Origin: Pseudokineococcus lusitanus
GTDB lineage: Bacteria; Actinomycetota; Actinomycetes; Actinomycetales; Quadrisphaeraceae
Direction of reading: 5' to 3'
Assembly (NCBI RefSeq): GCF_003751265.1
Contig: NZ_RJKN01000002.1
Location: 62,001-126,000, forward strand
Length of the DNA stretch: 64,000 nucleotides
Shown: positions 7,882 to 16,523 of the stretch, piece by piece
How the letters are laid out: every line of letters begins with the position of its first letter
How positions within the stretch are numbered: position 1 is the stretch's first letter
Position numbers and translations under genes: made by a program
Notes under the pieces: generated by a model
What the model saw: the letters and a program-made list of their open reading frames with translations, nothing else
Told to the model about the DNA's origin: nothing
Databases searched by the model: none

Positions 7882-8259
7882 TCAGGCGGTGGCGCGGCGC
7901 TGCGGGAGCGGGAGGGCGACGCCGCGCTCGTACTCGTCGCGGGCCGTCGTCAGCAGGGTCCGCCACGACGTGACGTCGGGGCTGCGGCGCAGGACGGCGC
8001 GGCGCTCGCGCTCGGTCATGCCGCCCCAGACGCCGAACTCGCTGCGGCTGTCGAGGGCCTCCGCGAGGCACTCGGTCCGCACGGGGCACGTGCGGCAGAC
8101 CTGCTTCGCCTGGTGCTGCTCGGCCCCCCGGACGAACAGCGTGTCGGGGTCGACCGTGCGGCAGGCGGCGCCCTCGACCCAGTCCTGCGCCGGGGCCCCC
8201 GCCCCGTCACGCGTGGCGCGGACGTCGGAGCCGGTACGGACGTCGGTGCTCGTGCTCAT
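7882..8259 (-). CDS. whiB: WhiB-family iron-sulfur transcription factor (WhiB4-like position)
   Basis: The 125-aa protein has the four WhiB cysteines (AACRT, then VCRTCPV and ECLAE) that bind a [4Fe-4S] cluster. The family turn GVWGGMTERERR follows near residue 85, with a basic C-terminal tail. Start ATG 8259 has GGGGGAG 9 nt upstream. It lies between the ArsA pair and ponA2 exactly as whiB4 (Rv3681c) does in mycobacteria, where WhiB4 responds to oxidative stress; transfer of that role is an inference. It is divergent from ponA2, with a TAGGTT hexamer (8330-8335, minus strand) as a candidate -10. Confidence 0.93.
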   Translation of the reverse strand: MSTSTDVRTGSDVRATRDGAGAPAQDWVEGAACRTVDPDTLFVRGAEQHQAKQVCRTCPVRTECLAEALDSRSEFGVWGGMTERERRAVLRRSPDVTSWRTLLTTARDEYERGVALPLPQRRATA

Positions 8260-8329
8260 CGATCGATCTCCCCCGAGACGGTGTGCGGCGCGTGCCCTCC
8301 CGGCGGGAGGTGCTGCGGTGCCGGGGACG

Positions 8330-8335
8330 AACCTA
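8330..8335 (-). promoter_or_regulatory. Candidate -10 of whiB
   Basis: The minus strand reads TAGGTT here, about 70 nt upstream of the whiB ATG, with a weak TGTTCG hexamer 17 nt further upstream. The whiB mRNA would then have a leader of about 65 nt. Confidence 0.35.
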
Positions 8336-8424
8336 GGAGCCGGGTCCGACGGCGAACATCCGTCCGGAGGACCACACAAGGATGAGATGCGGTGCGGCGC
8401 AGGGCTACGGAGGGGTAGTCCGAT

Positions 8425-8436
8425 GTGACTAGTCAC
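8425..8436. promoter_or_regulatory. Perfect palindrome in the whiB-ponA divergent region
   Basis: GTGACTAGTCAC is a 12-bp perfect palindrome with an AT-rich centre, lying about midway between the divergent whiB and ponA starts (8260-8536). Its position suggests an operator acting on one or both genes. The binding protein is unknown. Confidence 0.4.
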
Positions 8437-8523
8437 CGCGTCCCGCCGCGGGGCACCCCTCGCCCCGAGGGCGGTGCGCCGCACCACGTCCGGCGGCTCC
8501 CCGGAGGTCTCCGGGCGACCACG

Positions 8524-8529
8524 TACCCT
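8524..8529 (+). promoter_or_regulatory. -10 hexamer TACCCT of ponA
   Basis: TACCCT ends 7 nt before ATG 8537. There is no good ribosome-binding site, so a leaderless transcript beginning at the ATG is likely. Confidence 0.45.
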
Positions 8530-8536
8530 GGGTGGT

Positions 8537-10831
8537 ATGGCAGGGGACCCCGCAGCACCGCAGCCGCACCGCCGCAGCCGAGCCCGACGGGCTGCCGCGG
8601 GCTCCACCGGATCCGTCGCGGGCGGCCTCGCCGCCCTCGTGGGCGGGGGCGTGGCCATCGGCCTCGTCGTCGCCGGGCTCGCCGTCCCGGTCGTCGCGAC
8701 GGCCGGCGCGGGCGCCGACGCCGCCGTCGAGATGTTCGAGGACCTGCCCACCCAGCTGGACCCGGCGGCCCTCCCGATCCGGTCGACGCTCCGCTTCTCC
8801 GACGGCACGGTCATGACGCAGTTCTGGTCGGAGAACCGCGTCGTCGTCCCGCTGGACCAGATGTCCCCTTACATGCGCGACGCGATCATCGCCATCGAGG
8901 ACGCGCGCTTCTACGAGCACGGCGGCGCGGACCCCCAGGGCATCATCCGGGCGGCCATCAACAACTTCACGGGCGGCAGCACGCAGGGCGCGTCCACGCT
9001 CACGCAGCAGTGGATCAAGAACGTCCTCCTGCAGCAGGCGCGCGAGTCGGGCGACGAGGAGGCCGAGGAGGCCCTCATGACCGCCGACGAGGCCCGCAAG
9101 GTCCGCGAGATCCGCCTCGCCATCGCGGCCGAGGAGACCTACACCAAGGACCAGATCCTCGAGAACTACCTCAACATCGCGCTCTTCGGCGGGAGCAACT
9201 ACGGGGTCGAGGCGGCCTCGCAGTACTACTTCGGGAAGCCGGCCACCCAGCTCGAGGTCGAGGACGCCGCGCTGCTAGCGGGCATGGTGCAGAATCCGTC
9301 GGCCTTCGAGCCCCTGCAGTACCCCGAGGCGGCCCAGGGCCGCCGTGACACGGTCCTCGCCCGGATGCTCGACCTCGGCAAGATCGACCAGGCGCAGTAC
9401 GACGCGGCCGTCGCCGTCCCGGTGACGACGCAGACCCGGAACCAGAAGGACGAGGTCAACGGCTGCGCACCCGCCGGGGCCGCCGGGTACTTCTGCGACT
9501 ACGCGGTGCAGACGATCCTTCGGGACCCTGCTTTCGGCGCCGACCGCGACGAGCGCATCCGCACCCTCTACCGCGGTGGCGTCGACATCACGACGACGCT
9601 CCAGCGGCCGCGCCAGAAGGCCGCGGAGACCACCGTCATGGACACCATCGACTACAACGACAAGACGAAGGTGGGCGCGACCCTCGTCTCCGTCGAGCCG
9701 GGGACCGGGAAGGTCGTGGCGATGGCGCAGAACCGCCGGTACACGAACCAGCCCACCGACCAGCGCGGCTACACCAACATCAACTACAACGTCGACGAGG
9801 CCTACGGCGGCGGCAAGGGCATCCAGCCGGGCTCCAACTGGAAGCCCTTCACGCTCGCCACGTGGCTCAAGGACGGCAACACTCTCAACGAGTTCGTGAC
9901 GGCAGCGCCGCGGAGCACCACGTTCCGGCAGTCGCAGTTCGACGCGTGCGGCAACGGCCTGGTCGGTGAGTGGCCGGTCCGCAACAGCGAGGGTCGCGGG
10001 ACAGGTCGTATGTCCGTCCTCGAGGCCTCGTACGCCTCCGTCAACACGGCGTACGCGTCCATGGCCCTGCAGCTCGACCTCTGCGACATCCGCGACACTG
10101 CGGCGAGCATGGGCGCGCACCCGGCGGTCGGCGGCCAGCTCTCCGACATCCAGGCGAGCATCTACCCCGCCTCCATCCTCGGGACGATCGAGGTGGCGCC
10201 GCTGACGATGGCCGCGGCGTACGCCACCTTCGCCAGCAGTGGCACGTTCTGCCCGCCGCGCCCGCTCGAGAGCGCCGTGGACCGCGACGGCCAGCCCATC
10301 GGTATCACAGTGGCCCCCTGCACGGAGCCGCTCGCCACCGATGACCACACCAGCGAGGAGATCGCCGACACGGTGAACTACGCGCTCGGGCAGGTGCTCA
10401 CCAAGGGGACGGCGCGGCGGGTCGGCGGCCCTCCGGGTTTCGACGCCGCCGGCAAGACCGGGACGACCGACGAGATGGGCCAGACCTGGTTCACCGGGTA
10501 CACGCCGGAGCTCTCCACGACGGCGTGGGTCGGTCACATCGAGCGCACCCGCGACGCGGACGGCGACATCTTGTCCCTGAGCGACGAGCGCATCAACGGC
10601 AACTCGCCCCGGGACGTCTACGGCTCCACGTACGCCGCCCCCATGTGGCGCGAGTACATGGATGAGGCCCTGGACGGCGTGGAGGGGAGCGACTTCGGCT
10701 CGCCGGACTGGGGCCTCGTGGGCCCGGTGCGGGCCGCACCCCCGAGCGACGGCCCCGGCTCGGGCTCGAACGGCTCGGGCAGCGGCTCCGGCGGCGGCCA
10801 GAACCAGACCGACGACGAGGACGACGACTGA
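8537..10831 (+). CDS. ponA: Bifunctional penicillin-binding protein (PonA2-type, GT51 plus transpeptidase)
   Basis: The chosen ATG gives 764 aa; an ATG 63 nt earlier is possible but would place the -10 inside the gene. One N-terminal membrane segment (about residues 25-60) is followed by a GT51 transglycosylase domain with EDARFYEHGG, GASTLTQQ and KDQILENYLNIALFG. The transpeptidase domain has GSNWKPF (SxxK serine), SVN and KTGTTDE. It polymerises and cross-links peptidoglycan outside the membrane. The C-terminus ends in a Gly/Ser linker and an acidic QTDDEDDD tail, with no PASTA domain, unlike mycobacterial PonA2. Its position between whiB and the metallophosphoesterase matches Rv3682. Confidence 0.94.
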   Translation: MAGDPAAPQPHRRSRARRAAAGSTGSVAGGLAALVGGGVAIGLVVAGLAVPVVATAGAGADAAVEMFEDLPTQLDPAALPIRSTLRFSDGTVMTQFWSENRVVVPLDQMSPYMRDAIIAIEDARFYEHGGADPQGIIRAAINNFTGGSTQGASTLTQQWIKNVLLQQARESGDEEAEEALMTADEARKVREIRLAIAAEETYTKDQILENYLNIALFGGSNYGVEAASQYYFGKPATQLEVEDAALLAGMVQNPSAFEPLQYPEAAQGRRDTVLARMLDLGKIDQAQYDAAVAVPVTTQTRNQKDEVNGCAPAGAAGYFCDYAVQTILRDPAFGADRDERIRTLYRGGVDITTTLQRPRQKAAETTVMDTIDYNDKTKVGATLVSVEPGTGKVVAMAQNRRYTNQPTDQRGYTNINYNVDEAYGGGKGIQPGSNWKPFTLATWLKDGNTLNEFVTAAPRSTTFRQSQFDACGNGLVGEWPVRNSEGRGTGRMSVLEASYASVNTAYASMALQLDLCDIRDTAASMGAHPAVGGQLSDIQASIYPASILGTIEVAPLTMAAAYATFASSGTFCPPRPLESAVDRDGQPIGITVAPCTEPLATDDHTSEEIADTVNYALGQVLTKGTARRVGGPPGFDAAGKTGTTDEMGQTWFTGYTPELSTTAWVGHIERTRDADGDILSLSDERINGNSPRDVYGSTYAAPMWREYMDEALDGVEGSDFGSPDWGLVGPVRAAPPSDGPGSGSNGSGSGSGGGQNQTDDEDDD

Positions 10832-10843
10832 CCCTCGTCCGGC

Positions 10844-10892
10844 ACGACGACGCCCCGGCACCCGCGCGAGCGGGTGACCGGGGCGTCGTCGT
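10844..10892. terminator. Bidirectional stem-loop after ponA
   Basis: A 15-bp arm starting ACGACGACGCCCC (10844) pairs with 10878-10892, and an inner CACCCG/CGGGTG stem extends it. It lies between the convergent ponA and yqeY genes. Confidence 0.75.
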
Positions 10893-10919
10893 CCGTGCGG
10901 CGGCGCTGCGCGCGGCGCG

Positions 10920-11408
10920 TCAGCCCTGCAGCTGGCGCCGCACCTCGGCGGCCACGCGGCCGCCCTCGGCCTGCTGGCCGACGCGGGGGCGCACCGCGCC
11001 CATGACCTGGCCCATGGCGCCCATGCCGGTGCGCCCGGCCCCGGCGGCCCGCGCGACCTCCTCGGCGACGAGGGCGCGCAGCGCGTCGTCGTCCATCTGC
11101 GCCGGGAGGTAGGTGGCGAGGACGCCCTCCTCGGCGGCCTCGCGCTCGGCGCGCTCGGGACGGCCGGCGTCGGCGAAGGCGGTGGCCGACTCGCGGCGCT
11201 TCTTCGCCTCGGCACGCAGGACGCCGAGCACCTCGTCGTCGGAGAGCTCGCGCGCCGTCGTGCCCGCCACCTCGGCGGTGCGGACGGCGGTGAGCACCAT
11301 GCGGAGCGTCGACAGCACGAGCTCGTCGCGGGCCCGCAGGGCGGTCGTGAGGTCCTCCTGCAGGCGCGCCTTGAGGCCGCCGGCCGGGGAGGGAGGGGGT
11401 GTGCTCAT
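10920..11408 (-). CDS. GatB/YqeY domain protein
   Basis: The 162-aa protein shows the YqeY pattern: LKARLQEDLTTALRARDELVLSTLRMVLTAVR at the N-terminus, then LRAEAKKRRESATAFADAGR and a terminal GAMGQVMGAVRPRVGQQAEGG. YqeY resembles the C-terminal tRNA-handling domain of GatB. Its own function is not settled. Start ATG 11408. It is divergent from the metallophosphoesterase, with about 54 nt between the starts. Confidence 0.88.
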   Translation of the reverse strand: MSTPPPSPAGGLKARLQEDLTTALRARDELVLSTLRMVLTAVRTAEVAGTTARELSDDEVLGVLRAEAKKRRESATAFADAGRPERAEREAAEEGVLATYLPAQMDDDALRALVAEEVARAAGAGRTGMGAMGQVMGAVRPRVGQQAEGGRVAAEVRRQLQG

Positions 11409-11462
11409 GGACCGATCCCAGCACACCGGCGGGACCGCCCGCCGTCCCGGCACACTGGCGCC

Positions 11463-12455
11463 GTGCCGTCCCCGACGTCGTCCGCCGCCACCGCCCGCGC
11501 CCTCCCCCTGCTGCGGGCCGCCGCGGCGACGACGGGCGCCGTCGCCGCGGCCGGCGCCCTGGCCCTGGCGTGGGGCACGTACGAGGTCGACCGGCCGCGC
11601 CTGCGCCGGGTCGAGGTGCCGGTCCTCCCGCCCGGCCGGCGCCCCCTGCGCGTCCTGCACCTGTCCGACCTCCACCTCCTGCCGGCGCACGAGCGCACCC
11701 GGCGCTGGGTCGCGCAGCTGGCCGACCTCGAGCCGGACCTCGTCGTCGACACCGGCGACAACCTCGGGGGCGCGGGCGCCGTCCCGACGGTCCTCGAGGC
11801 CCTCGACGGGCTGCTGGACCGTCCCGGCGTCTTCGTCCTCGGCAGCAACGACCGATACGGCCCCCGCCGCGCCAACCCCTTCCGCTACCTGCGAGGGCCT
11901 TCGCGGCTGACGCCGGACCGCGAGGAGCTGCCGACAGCCGACCTCGTCGACGGCTTCCGCCGCCGCGGCTGGGTCGACCTCGACAACGCCCGCGCCGACC
12001 TCGAGGTCGACGGCCTCCACCTCTCGCTCGTGGGCAGCGACGACCCGCACATCGGCCTCGACCGCTACGACGACGTCCGCCGCACCACCCCGCCCGCGGG
12101 CGCCGACGTCGCGCTCGGTGTCGTCCACGCGCCCTACCGCCGGGTGCTCGACCCGATGGCCGCCGACGGCCTCGACCTCGTCCTCGCCGGCCACACCCAC
12201 GGCGGCCAGGTGTGCGTGCCGGGGTTCGGCGCGCTCGTCACCAACTGCGACGTCCCCCGGCGCGCGGTCAAAGGCCTCACGCGGTGGCGCAGCGGCGTGG
12301 GGCCGGTCGACGCCCCCACGCCGCTCGCCCCGGGCCGCGACGACGACACCTGGCTGCACGTGTCCGCCGGCGTCGGCGCCTCCGTCCACGCGCGCGTCCG
12401 GGTGGCGTGCCGTCCGGAGGCCACCCTCCTGCGCCTCGTCCCCCGCCCCGCCTGA
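11463..12455 (+). CDS. Membrane-anchored calcineurin-like metallophosphoesterase
   Basis: The 330-aa protein has an N-terminal hydrophobic segment (about residues 12-40), then metallophosphoesterase motifs: HLSDLHLLP (about 66), DTGDNLGG (about 93), GSNDRYGP (an N/D motif replacing GNHD), VVHAPY and AGHTHGGQ. The catalytic domain probably faces the outside. GTG 11463 follows CACACT by 6 nt, suggesting leaderless expression. The gene follows ponA/yqeY as Rv3683 follows ponA2. Related proteins include UDP-2,3-diacylglucosamine and phosphodiester hydrolases; the substrate here cannot be named. Confidence 0.88.
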   Translation: MPSPTSSAATARALPLLRAAAATTGAVAAAGALALAWGTYEVDRPRLRRVEVPVLPPGRRPLRVLHLSDLHLLPAHERTRRWVAQLADLEPDLVVDTGDNLGGAGAVPTVLEALDGLLDRPGVFVLGSNDRYGPRRANPFRYLRGPSRLTPDREELPTADLVDGFRRRGWVDLDNARADLEVDGLHLSLVGSDDPHIGLDRYDDVRRTTPPAGADVALGVVHAPYRRVLDPMAADGLDLVLAGHTHGGQVCVPGFGALVTNCDVPRRAVKGLTRWRSGVGPVDAPTPLAPGRDDDTWLHVSAGVGASVHARVRVACRPEATLLRLVPRPA

Positions 12456-12494
12456 CCCGGAGAAGGGGTGTGCGAGCCACCCCCCGACCTCGGC

Positions 12495-12500
12495 TAGGCT
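12495..12500 (+). promoter_or_regulatory. -10 hexamer of tRNA-Pro
   Basis: TAGGCT lies 35 nt before the mature tRNA 5' end. The same hexamer precedes tRNA-Ser(GGA) at 32658, which supports it as a tRNA promoter element. Confidence 0.5.
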
Positions 12501-12535
12501 GTCCCGCGGCCCGGCAGGTACGCCCGGCGGGCCAC

Positions 12536-12611
<76 letters not shown>

Positions 12612-12621
12612 GGTGCACGAG

Positions 12622-12655
12622 AGGCCCGTGGTCAGCCGCCGCTGACCACGGGCCT
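12622..12655 (+). terminator. tRNA-Pro terminator
   Basis: A perfect 15-bp stem, AGGCCCGTGGTCAGC with its complement, has a 4-nt loop. It starts 12 nt after the tRNA and is followed by TCGTCGTCC rather than a T-run. Confidence 0.75.
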
Positions 12656-12767
12656 TCGTCGTCCCGGCCCGCGGCGACGACGACGAGGTGCCGGTGCGTC
12701 CCCCTTGTCCGGGTCCGTCCCGCGGGACCAGACTCCGGGCCCCACCGGCCGTCGAAGGAGACCCGCC

Positions 12768-13808
12768 ATGCGGACGCCCCCACGCACCCCTGCCCTCCTC
12801 GCCGCCGCGGCGCTCGCCGCGTCCGCGCTGGTGGGCGCGGCCCTGCCCGCCGCCGCGGACGACGTCGGCCGTCCGGCCACGTCCGCCGCGTGCGCCCGCC
12901 CCGCCGTCATGGGCACGACGACGATCGACGTCGCCTTCGGGGGCACCACGTACCCCGTGCAGGTCCACGTGCCCGCCGGGCTCGACGCGCGGCGCAGCGT
13001 GCCGCTCGTCCTCGACCTGCACGGCAGCAGCGCCAACGGCCCGGTGCAGGCCCGCGTGAGCGGGATGGCGGACGTCGCCGACGACGAGGGCTTCGTCGTC
13101 GCCAACCCCAGCGGGGCCATCCCGCTGGCGCCCGCCTCGCCGCCCGACCCCGACGGCAGCTGGGCGTGGAACGTGCCCGGCGTGCCGACGACGGCGGGCC
13201 AGCTGCCGCCGCCCACGGCGCGCGACGACGTCGCCTACCTCACCCACGTGATCGACGTGGTCTCGGAGCGCTTCTGCACCGACGACCGTCGCACGTACGC
13301 CACCGGCCACTCGGGCGGCGGGCGGATGGCGTCGGCGCTGGGCTGCAAGGCCTCCGACCGCGTCGCGGCGATCGCGCCCAACGCGGGCCTGCGGGCCGGC
13401 CGGCCGGACCCCGCCGACGTCTCCCGCCCCGAGGCCGCGGACTGCCGCCCGGAGCGGGCCGTGCCGGTCGTCACCTTCCACGGCCGTCCCGACGTCGTGA
13501 ACCCCTACCTCGGCAACGGCGACCTCCGCTGGGGCTACACCGTGCCGCTCGCCGCGCAGACGTGGGCGGACCTCGACGACTGCCGCCGCGGGCCGCGGAC
13601 GACGCAGGTCGCCGAGCACGTGACGCTGACGACGTGGACCGGCTGCCGCCAGGGCGCGGCCGTCCACTTCTACGACCTCGCCGACGGCGGCCACACGTGG
13701 CCCGGCTCGGACGGCCCGCCGCACGGGCCCGGCCTCGTCTCCCAGGAGGTCGACGCCTCGCGGATCATCTGGGACTTCTTCGAGCGCTACCGCCTGCGCG
13801 GGGCCTGA
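12768..13808 (+). CDS. Secreted PHB-depolymerase-family (LpqC-like) esterase
   Basis: The 346-aa protein begins with a clear signal peptide (hydrophobic core LLAAAALAASALVGA, cleavage after AAA about residue 27). The alpha/beta-hydrolase features are the oxyanion region LDLHGSSANG (about 80), the nucleophile elbow GHSGGGRM (about 182) and DGGHTWPG (about 305) with the catalytic histidine. GAAGGAG lies 7 nt before the ATG. Family members hydrolyse short-chain polyhydroxyalkanoates or feruloyl/acetyl esters; no substrate-binding module is present, so the substrate is open. It is the only gene between the tRNA-Pro terminator and the next terminator. Confidence 0.88.
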   Translation: MRTPPRTPALLAAAALAASALVGAALPAAADDVGRPATSAACARPAVMGTTTIDVAFGGTTYPVQVHVPAGLDARRSVPLVLDLHGSSANGPVQARVSGMADVADDEGFVVANPSGAIPLAPASPPDPDGSWAWNVPGVPTTAGQLPPPTARDDVAYLTHVIDVVSERFCTDDRRTYATGHSGGGRMASALGCKASDRVAAIAPNAGLRAGRPDPADVSRPEAADCRPERAVPVVTFHGRPDVVNPYLGNGDLRWGYTVPLAAQTWADLDDCRRGPRTTQVAEHVTLTTWTGCRQGAAVHFYDLADGGHTWPGSDGPPHGPGLVSQEVDASRIIWDFFERYRLRGA

Positions 13809-13829
13809 CGCCGCCGACGCACGGACGCG

Positions 13830-13865
13830 GGAGGGCCCGGCACCCCGAGGGGTGCCGGGCCCTCC
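13830..13865. terminator. Bidirectional stem-loop between esterase and usp
   Basis: A 17-bp perfect inverted repeat, GGAGGGCCCGGCACCCC (13830-13846) with its complement at 13849-13865, lies between convergent genes. Confidence 0.8.
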
Positions 13866-13895
13866 GGCGTCCCGGCCGTCGAGGAGGCGGCCGGG

Positions 13896-14288
13896 TCAGG
13901 CCTTGACGGCGATGACCGGGCAGTCCGCCTGGAGGAGGATCTTCTGGGCGTCGCTGCCGAACAGCAGCTTCCCCGTGGGCGAGCGGCGCCGCAGGCCGAT
14001 GACGACGGCGGACGCCCCCACCTCCTCGGCGGCGCGCAGGACGGCGTCCGCCCCGTCCGCGCCGTCGCCGACACGCTGGTCGAGGGTGTGCTCGACGCCG
14101 GCCTCCTCGAGGAGCGCGCGGACCCGCGCCAGGTCGTCCTCGCCGGCGAAGGCCGTGTCCACGAGCGACTGGCCGCTGCTGGCGTTGACGACGTGCAACG
14201 GCTCCCCGCGGCGGTCGGCCTCGTCGAGCGCCGCGCGCAGCGCCGCCTCGCCGGCCGGCTTGGGCACGTAGCCCACGACGACGGTCAT
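13896..14288 (-). CDS. Universal stress protein (UspA family) coupled to TctA
   Basis: The 130-aa single-domain Usp starts [20 protein letters not shown]. The ATP-binding signature is visible as [20 protein letters not shown] (G-2x-R style loop) followed by CPVIAVKA. Its ATG overlaps the tctA stop as ATGA, so it is the last gene of the tctCBA-usp operon and probably translated by re-initiation. In some transporters a Usp partner senses ATP or AMP and gates uptake (TeaD with TeaABC is the known case); a similar regulatory role for this Tct system is an inference. Confidence 0.9.
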   Translation of the reverse strand: MTVVVGYVPKPAGEAALRAALDEADRRGEPLHVVNASSGQSLVDTAFAGEDDLARVRALLEEAGVEHTLDQRVGDGADGADAVLRAAEEVGASAVVIGLRRRSPTGKLLFGSDAQKILLQADCPVIAVKA

Positions 14289-15976
14289 CGCGTGTCCTCC
14301 CGGTGGTCGCCGGCGGGACGGTCGCCGTCGCCGGGGGTGCTGGTCGTGCGGGCCGACGGTCCGGACGCGCGGTGAAGGTCCGCCGGCTCGTGGACGAGGG
14401 CCCCGACGAGGGCGCTCGAGGTGCCGTCGCCGTCGGGCGCGCTCCCCGCCCCGGCCAGGGGGCCGCCGGTGGTGGCGAGGACCTCCTCGCCCAGCCGCCG
14501 CTCGCGGCGCCGCAGGACGACGCTGAGGACGAGCAGGACGACGAGGGCGCCGTAGACGACGAGGGAGAACGGCGACGAGACGAGGATCGTCGGGTCGCCC
14601 TGGCTGATGGCGAGCGCCCGCCGCAGCTGCTCCTCGGCGATGGGCCCGAGGATGAGACCGATCACCGCCGGGGCCACGGGGTAGCCGAAGGCCCGCATGC
14701 CCCACCCGAGCAGCCCGAGCGCGCCCAGCAGGACGAGGTCGGTCACGGACGCCCCGACGGAGTAGCAGCCGAGGCAGGCGAACAGGAGGATCCCGCCGTA
14801 GAGGTAGGGGCGGGGGATGCGCAGCAGCTTCACCCACACCTTGACGAGCGGCAGGTTCAGCACGAGCAGCAGCACGTTGGCGACGTAGAGGCTCGCGACG
14901 AGGGCCCACACGAGCGGGGCCTCGTCCTCGAGCAGCTGCGGCCCGGGCTGGATGCCGTAGCTCTGGAAGGCGACGAGGAGGATGGCCGCCGTCGCCGACG
15001 TCGGCAGGCCCAGCGTCAGGAGCGGGACCAGCACACCCGCGGCCGCCGCGTTGTTGGCGGCCTCCGGGCCGGCGACGCCCTCGATGGCGCCCTTGCCGAA
15101 CTCGTCCTTGCGGCGCGAGAGCTTCCGCTCGGTCGCGTAGGACAAGAAGGTCGAGACGTCGGCACCGCCGGCCGGGATCGTGCCGATGGGGAAGCCGATC
15201 GCCGCACCTCGCAGCCAGGCCGGCCAAGAGCGGCGGAAGTCGCTGCGCGAGAACCAACGTCCCCCGATGGGGATCACCGGGACGGGTCCGCGACGCATTC
15301 GCGAGGCGACGTGCAGCGCCTCACCCACGGCGAAGATGCCGACGGCCACGACGACGACCTCGACGCCGTCCGCCAGCGCCGGGACCCCGAAGGTGTAGCG
15401 CTGCTGCGCGGTGAGGCTGTCGGTGCCGACGAGGCCGAGGAAGAGGCCGATGCCCAGCGACGCGACGCCCCGCAGCGGCGACGAGCCGAGCATGGCGGCG
15501 ACGGTGAGGAAGGCCAGGACCATGAGCGCGACGAAGTCGGCGGGGCCGAGCAGGACGGACAGCCTCGCGACGACGGGGGCGAGCAGCGTCAGCGCCACCG
15601 TGGCGACCGTGCCGGCGACGAAGGAGCCGAGGGCCGCCGTCGCCAGCGCCGCCGCGCCACGACCGGCCTTCGCCATCTGGTTGCCCTCGAGGGCCGTGAC
15701 GACGGAGGCGGACTCGCCCGGGGTGTTGAGCAGGATCGACGTCGTCGACCCCCCGTACATGCCGCCGTAGTAGATGCCGGCGAACATGATGAGCGCCGCC
15801 GTGGGCTCGAGCGAGTACGTCAGCGGGAGCAGCAGCGCCAGCGTCATGGCCGGGCCGATGCCCGGCAGGACGCCGACCGCCGTGCCGACCGTGACGCCGA
15901 CGAGCGCGTACAGCAGGTAGACCGGCTGGAGCGCCGTCGCGAAGCCGTCGGCGAGCAGACCGAGCTCGTCAGCCAC
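14285..15976 (-). CDS. tctA: Tripartite tricarboxylate transporter, large permease TctA
   Basis: The 563-aa protein has about a dozen hydrophobic segments and the TctA hallmarks [20 protein letters not shown] near the N-terminus, [21 protein letters not shown] (residues about 75-95) and the mirrored [20 protein letters not shown] near 260. It forms the transmembrane path for a tricarboxylate or related carboxylate, driven by the cation gradient. Start GTG 15976 overlaps the tctB end by 8 nt. The last 60 residues are a hydrophilic Gly/Asp/Ser-rich tail not needed for the fold. Confidence 0.93.
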   Translation of the reverse strand: MADELGLLADGFATALQPVYLLYALVGVTVGTAVGVLPGIGPAMTLALLLPLTYSLEPTAALIMFAGIYYGGMYGGSTTSILLNTPGESASVVTALEGNQMAKAGRGAAALATAALGSFVAGTVATVALTLLAPVVARLSVLLGPADFVALMVLAFLTVAAMLGSSPLRGVASLGIGLFLGLVGTDSLTAQQRYTFGVPALADGVEVVVVAVGIFAVGEALHVASRMRRGPVPVIPIGGRWFSRSDFRRSWPAWLRGAAIGFPIGTIPAGGADVSTFLSYATERKLSRRKDEFGKGAIEGVAGPEAANNAAAAGVLVPLLTLGLPTSATAAILLVAFQSYGIQPGPQLLEDEAPLVWALVASLYVANVLLLVLNLPLVKVWVKLLRIPRPYLYGGILLFACLGCYSVGASVTDLVLLGALGLLGWGMRAFGYPVAPAVIGLILGPIAEEQLRRALAISQGDPTILVSSPFSLVVYGALVVLLVLSVVLRRRERRLGEEVLATTGGPLAGAGSAPDGDGTSSALVGALVHEPADLHRASGPSARTTSTPGDGDRPAGDHREDTR

Positions 15977-16523
15977 CGAGCACCGCCTCGAGCGGTCCGG
16001 CCGGCAGGAAGATGCCGAGCACGCGGGTGAAGAGGACGAACGTCGAGACGGCGAGCACGAGCCCGACGAGCGCCGCACGCCACCAGGGCCGGGCGCCGAG
16101 GGACCACGCGGTGCCGGTGAAGAAGACCGTCGCGGCGACGGGCCAGCCCAGCGGCTCGACGAGAAGGGCGAGCAGGACGAACGAGGCGACGAGCTTGCCG
16201 ACCGTGGCCCAGTCCGTCCCGCGCGAGGCGTCGACGTCCTCGCCGTCCTCCAGCTCGGCGCGGGCGCCGCGCAGCACCTGCACGACGAGGCCCGCGCCGA
16301 CGAGCAGGAGCAGCACGCCGACGGCGTAGGGGAAAGCGCGCGGCCCGACGGTGCCGGCCGAGACCGGCACGGCGATCGTCGCCGCCTGGGCCACGACGAC
16401 GACGCCGAGGCCCAGCAGCAGCACCGGAGGGACGAGCTCGGTCGTCAGCCACCGGGGCCGGGCGCCCGCCCGGGCGCCCGCCGCGGGGGCGGACGCCGGG
16501 CGGGCAGGGGTCGGGGTCGTCAC
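15969..16523 (-). CDS. tctB: Tripartite tricarboxylate transporter, small permease TctB
   Basis: This 184-aa protein has four hydrophobic helices, the layout of TctB, and [20 protein letters not shown] near residue 58 as the family motif. It begins at GTG 16523, overlapping the tctC stop as GTGA, and overlaps tctA downstream, so all four genes are tightly coupled. It supports TctA in the membrane. Confidence 0.9.
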   Translation of the reverse strand: MTTPTPARPASAPAAGARAGARPRWLTTELVPPVLLLGLGVVVVAQAATIAVPVSAGTVGPRAFPYAVGVLLLLVGAGLVVQVLRGARAELEDGEDVDASRGTDWATVGKLVASFVLLALLVEPLGWPVAATVFFTGTAWSLGARPWWRAALVGLVLAVSTFVLFTRVLGIFLPAGPLEAVLGG

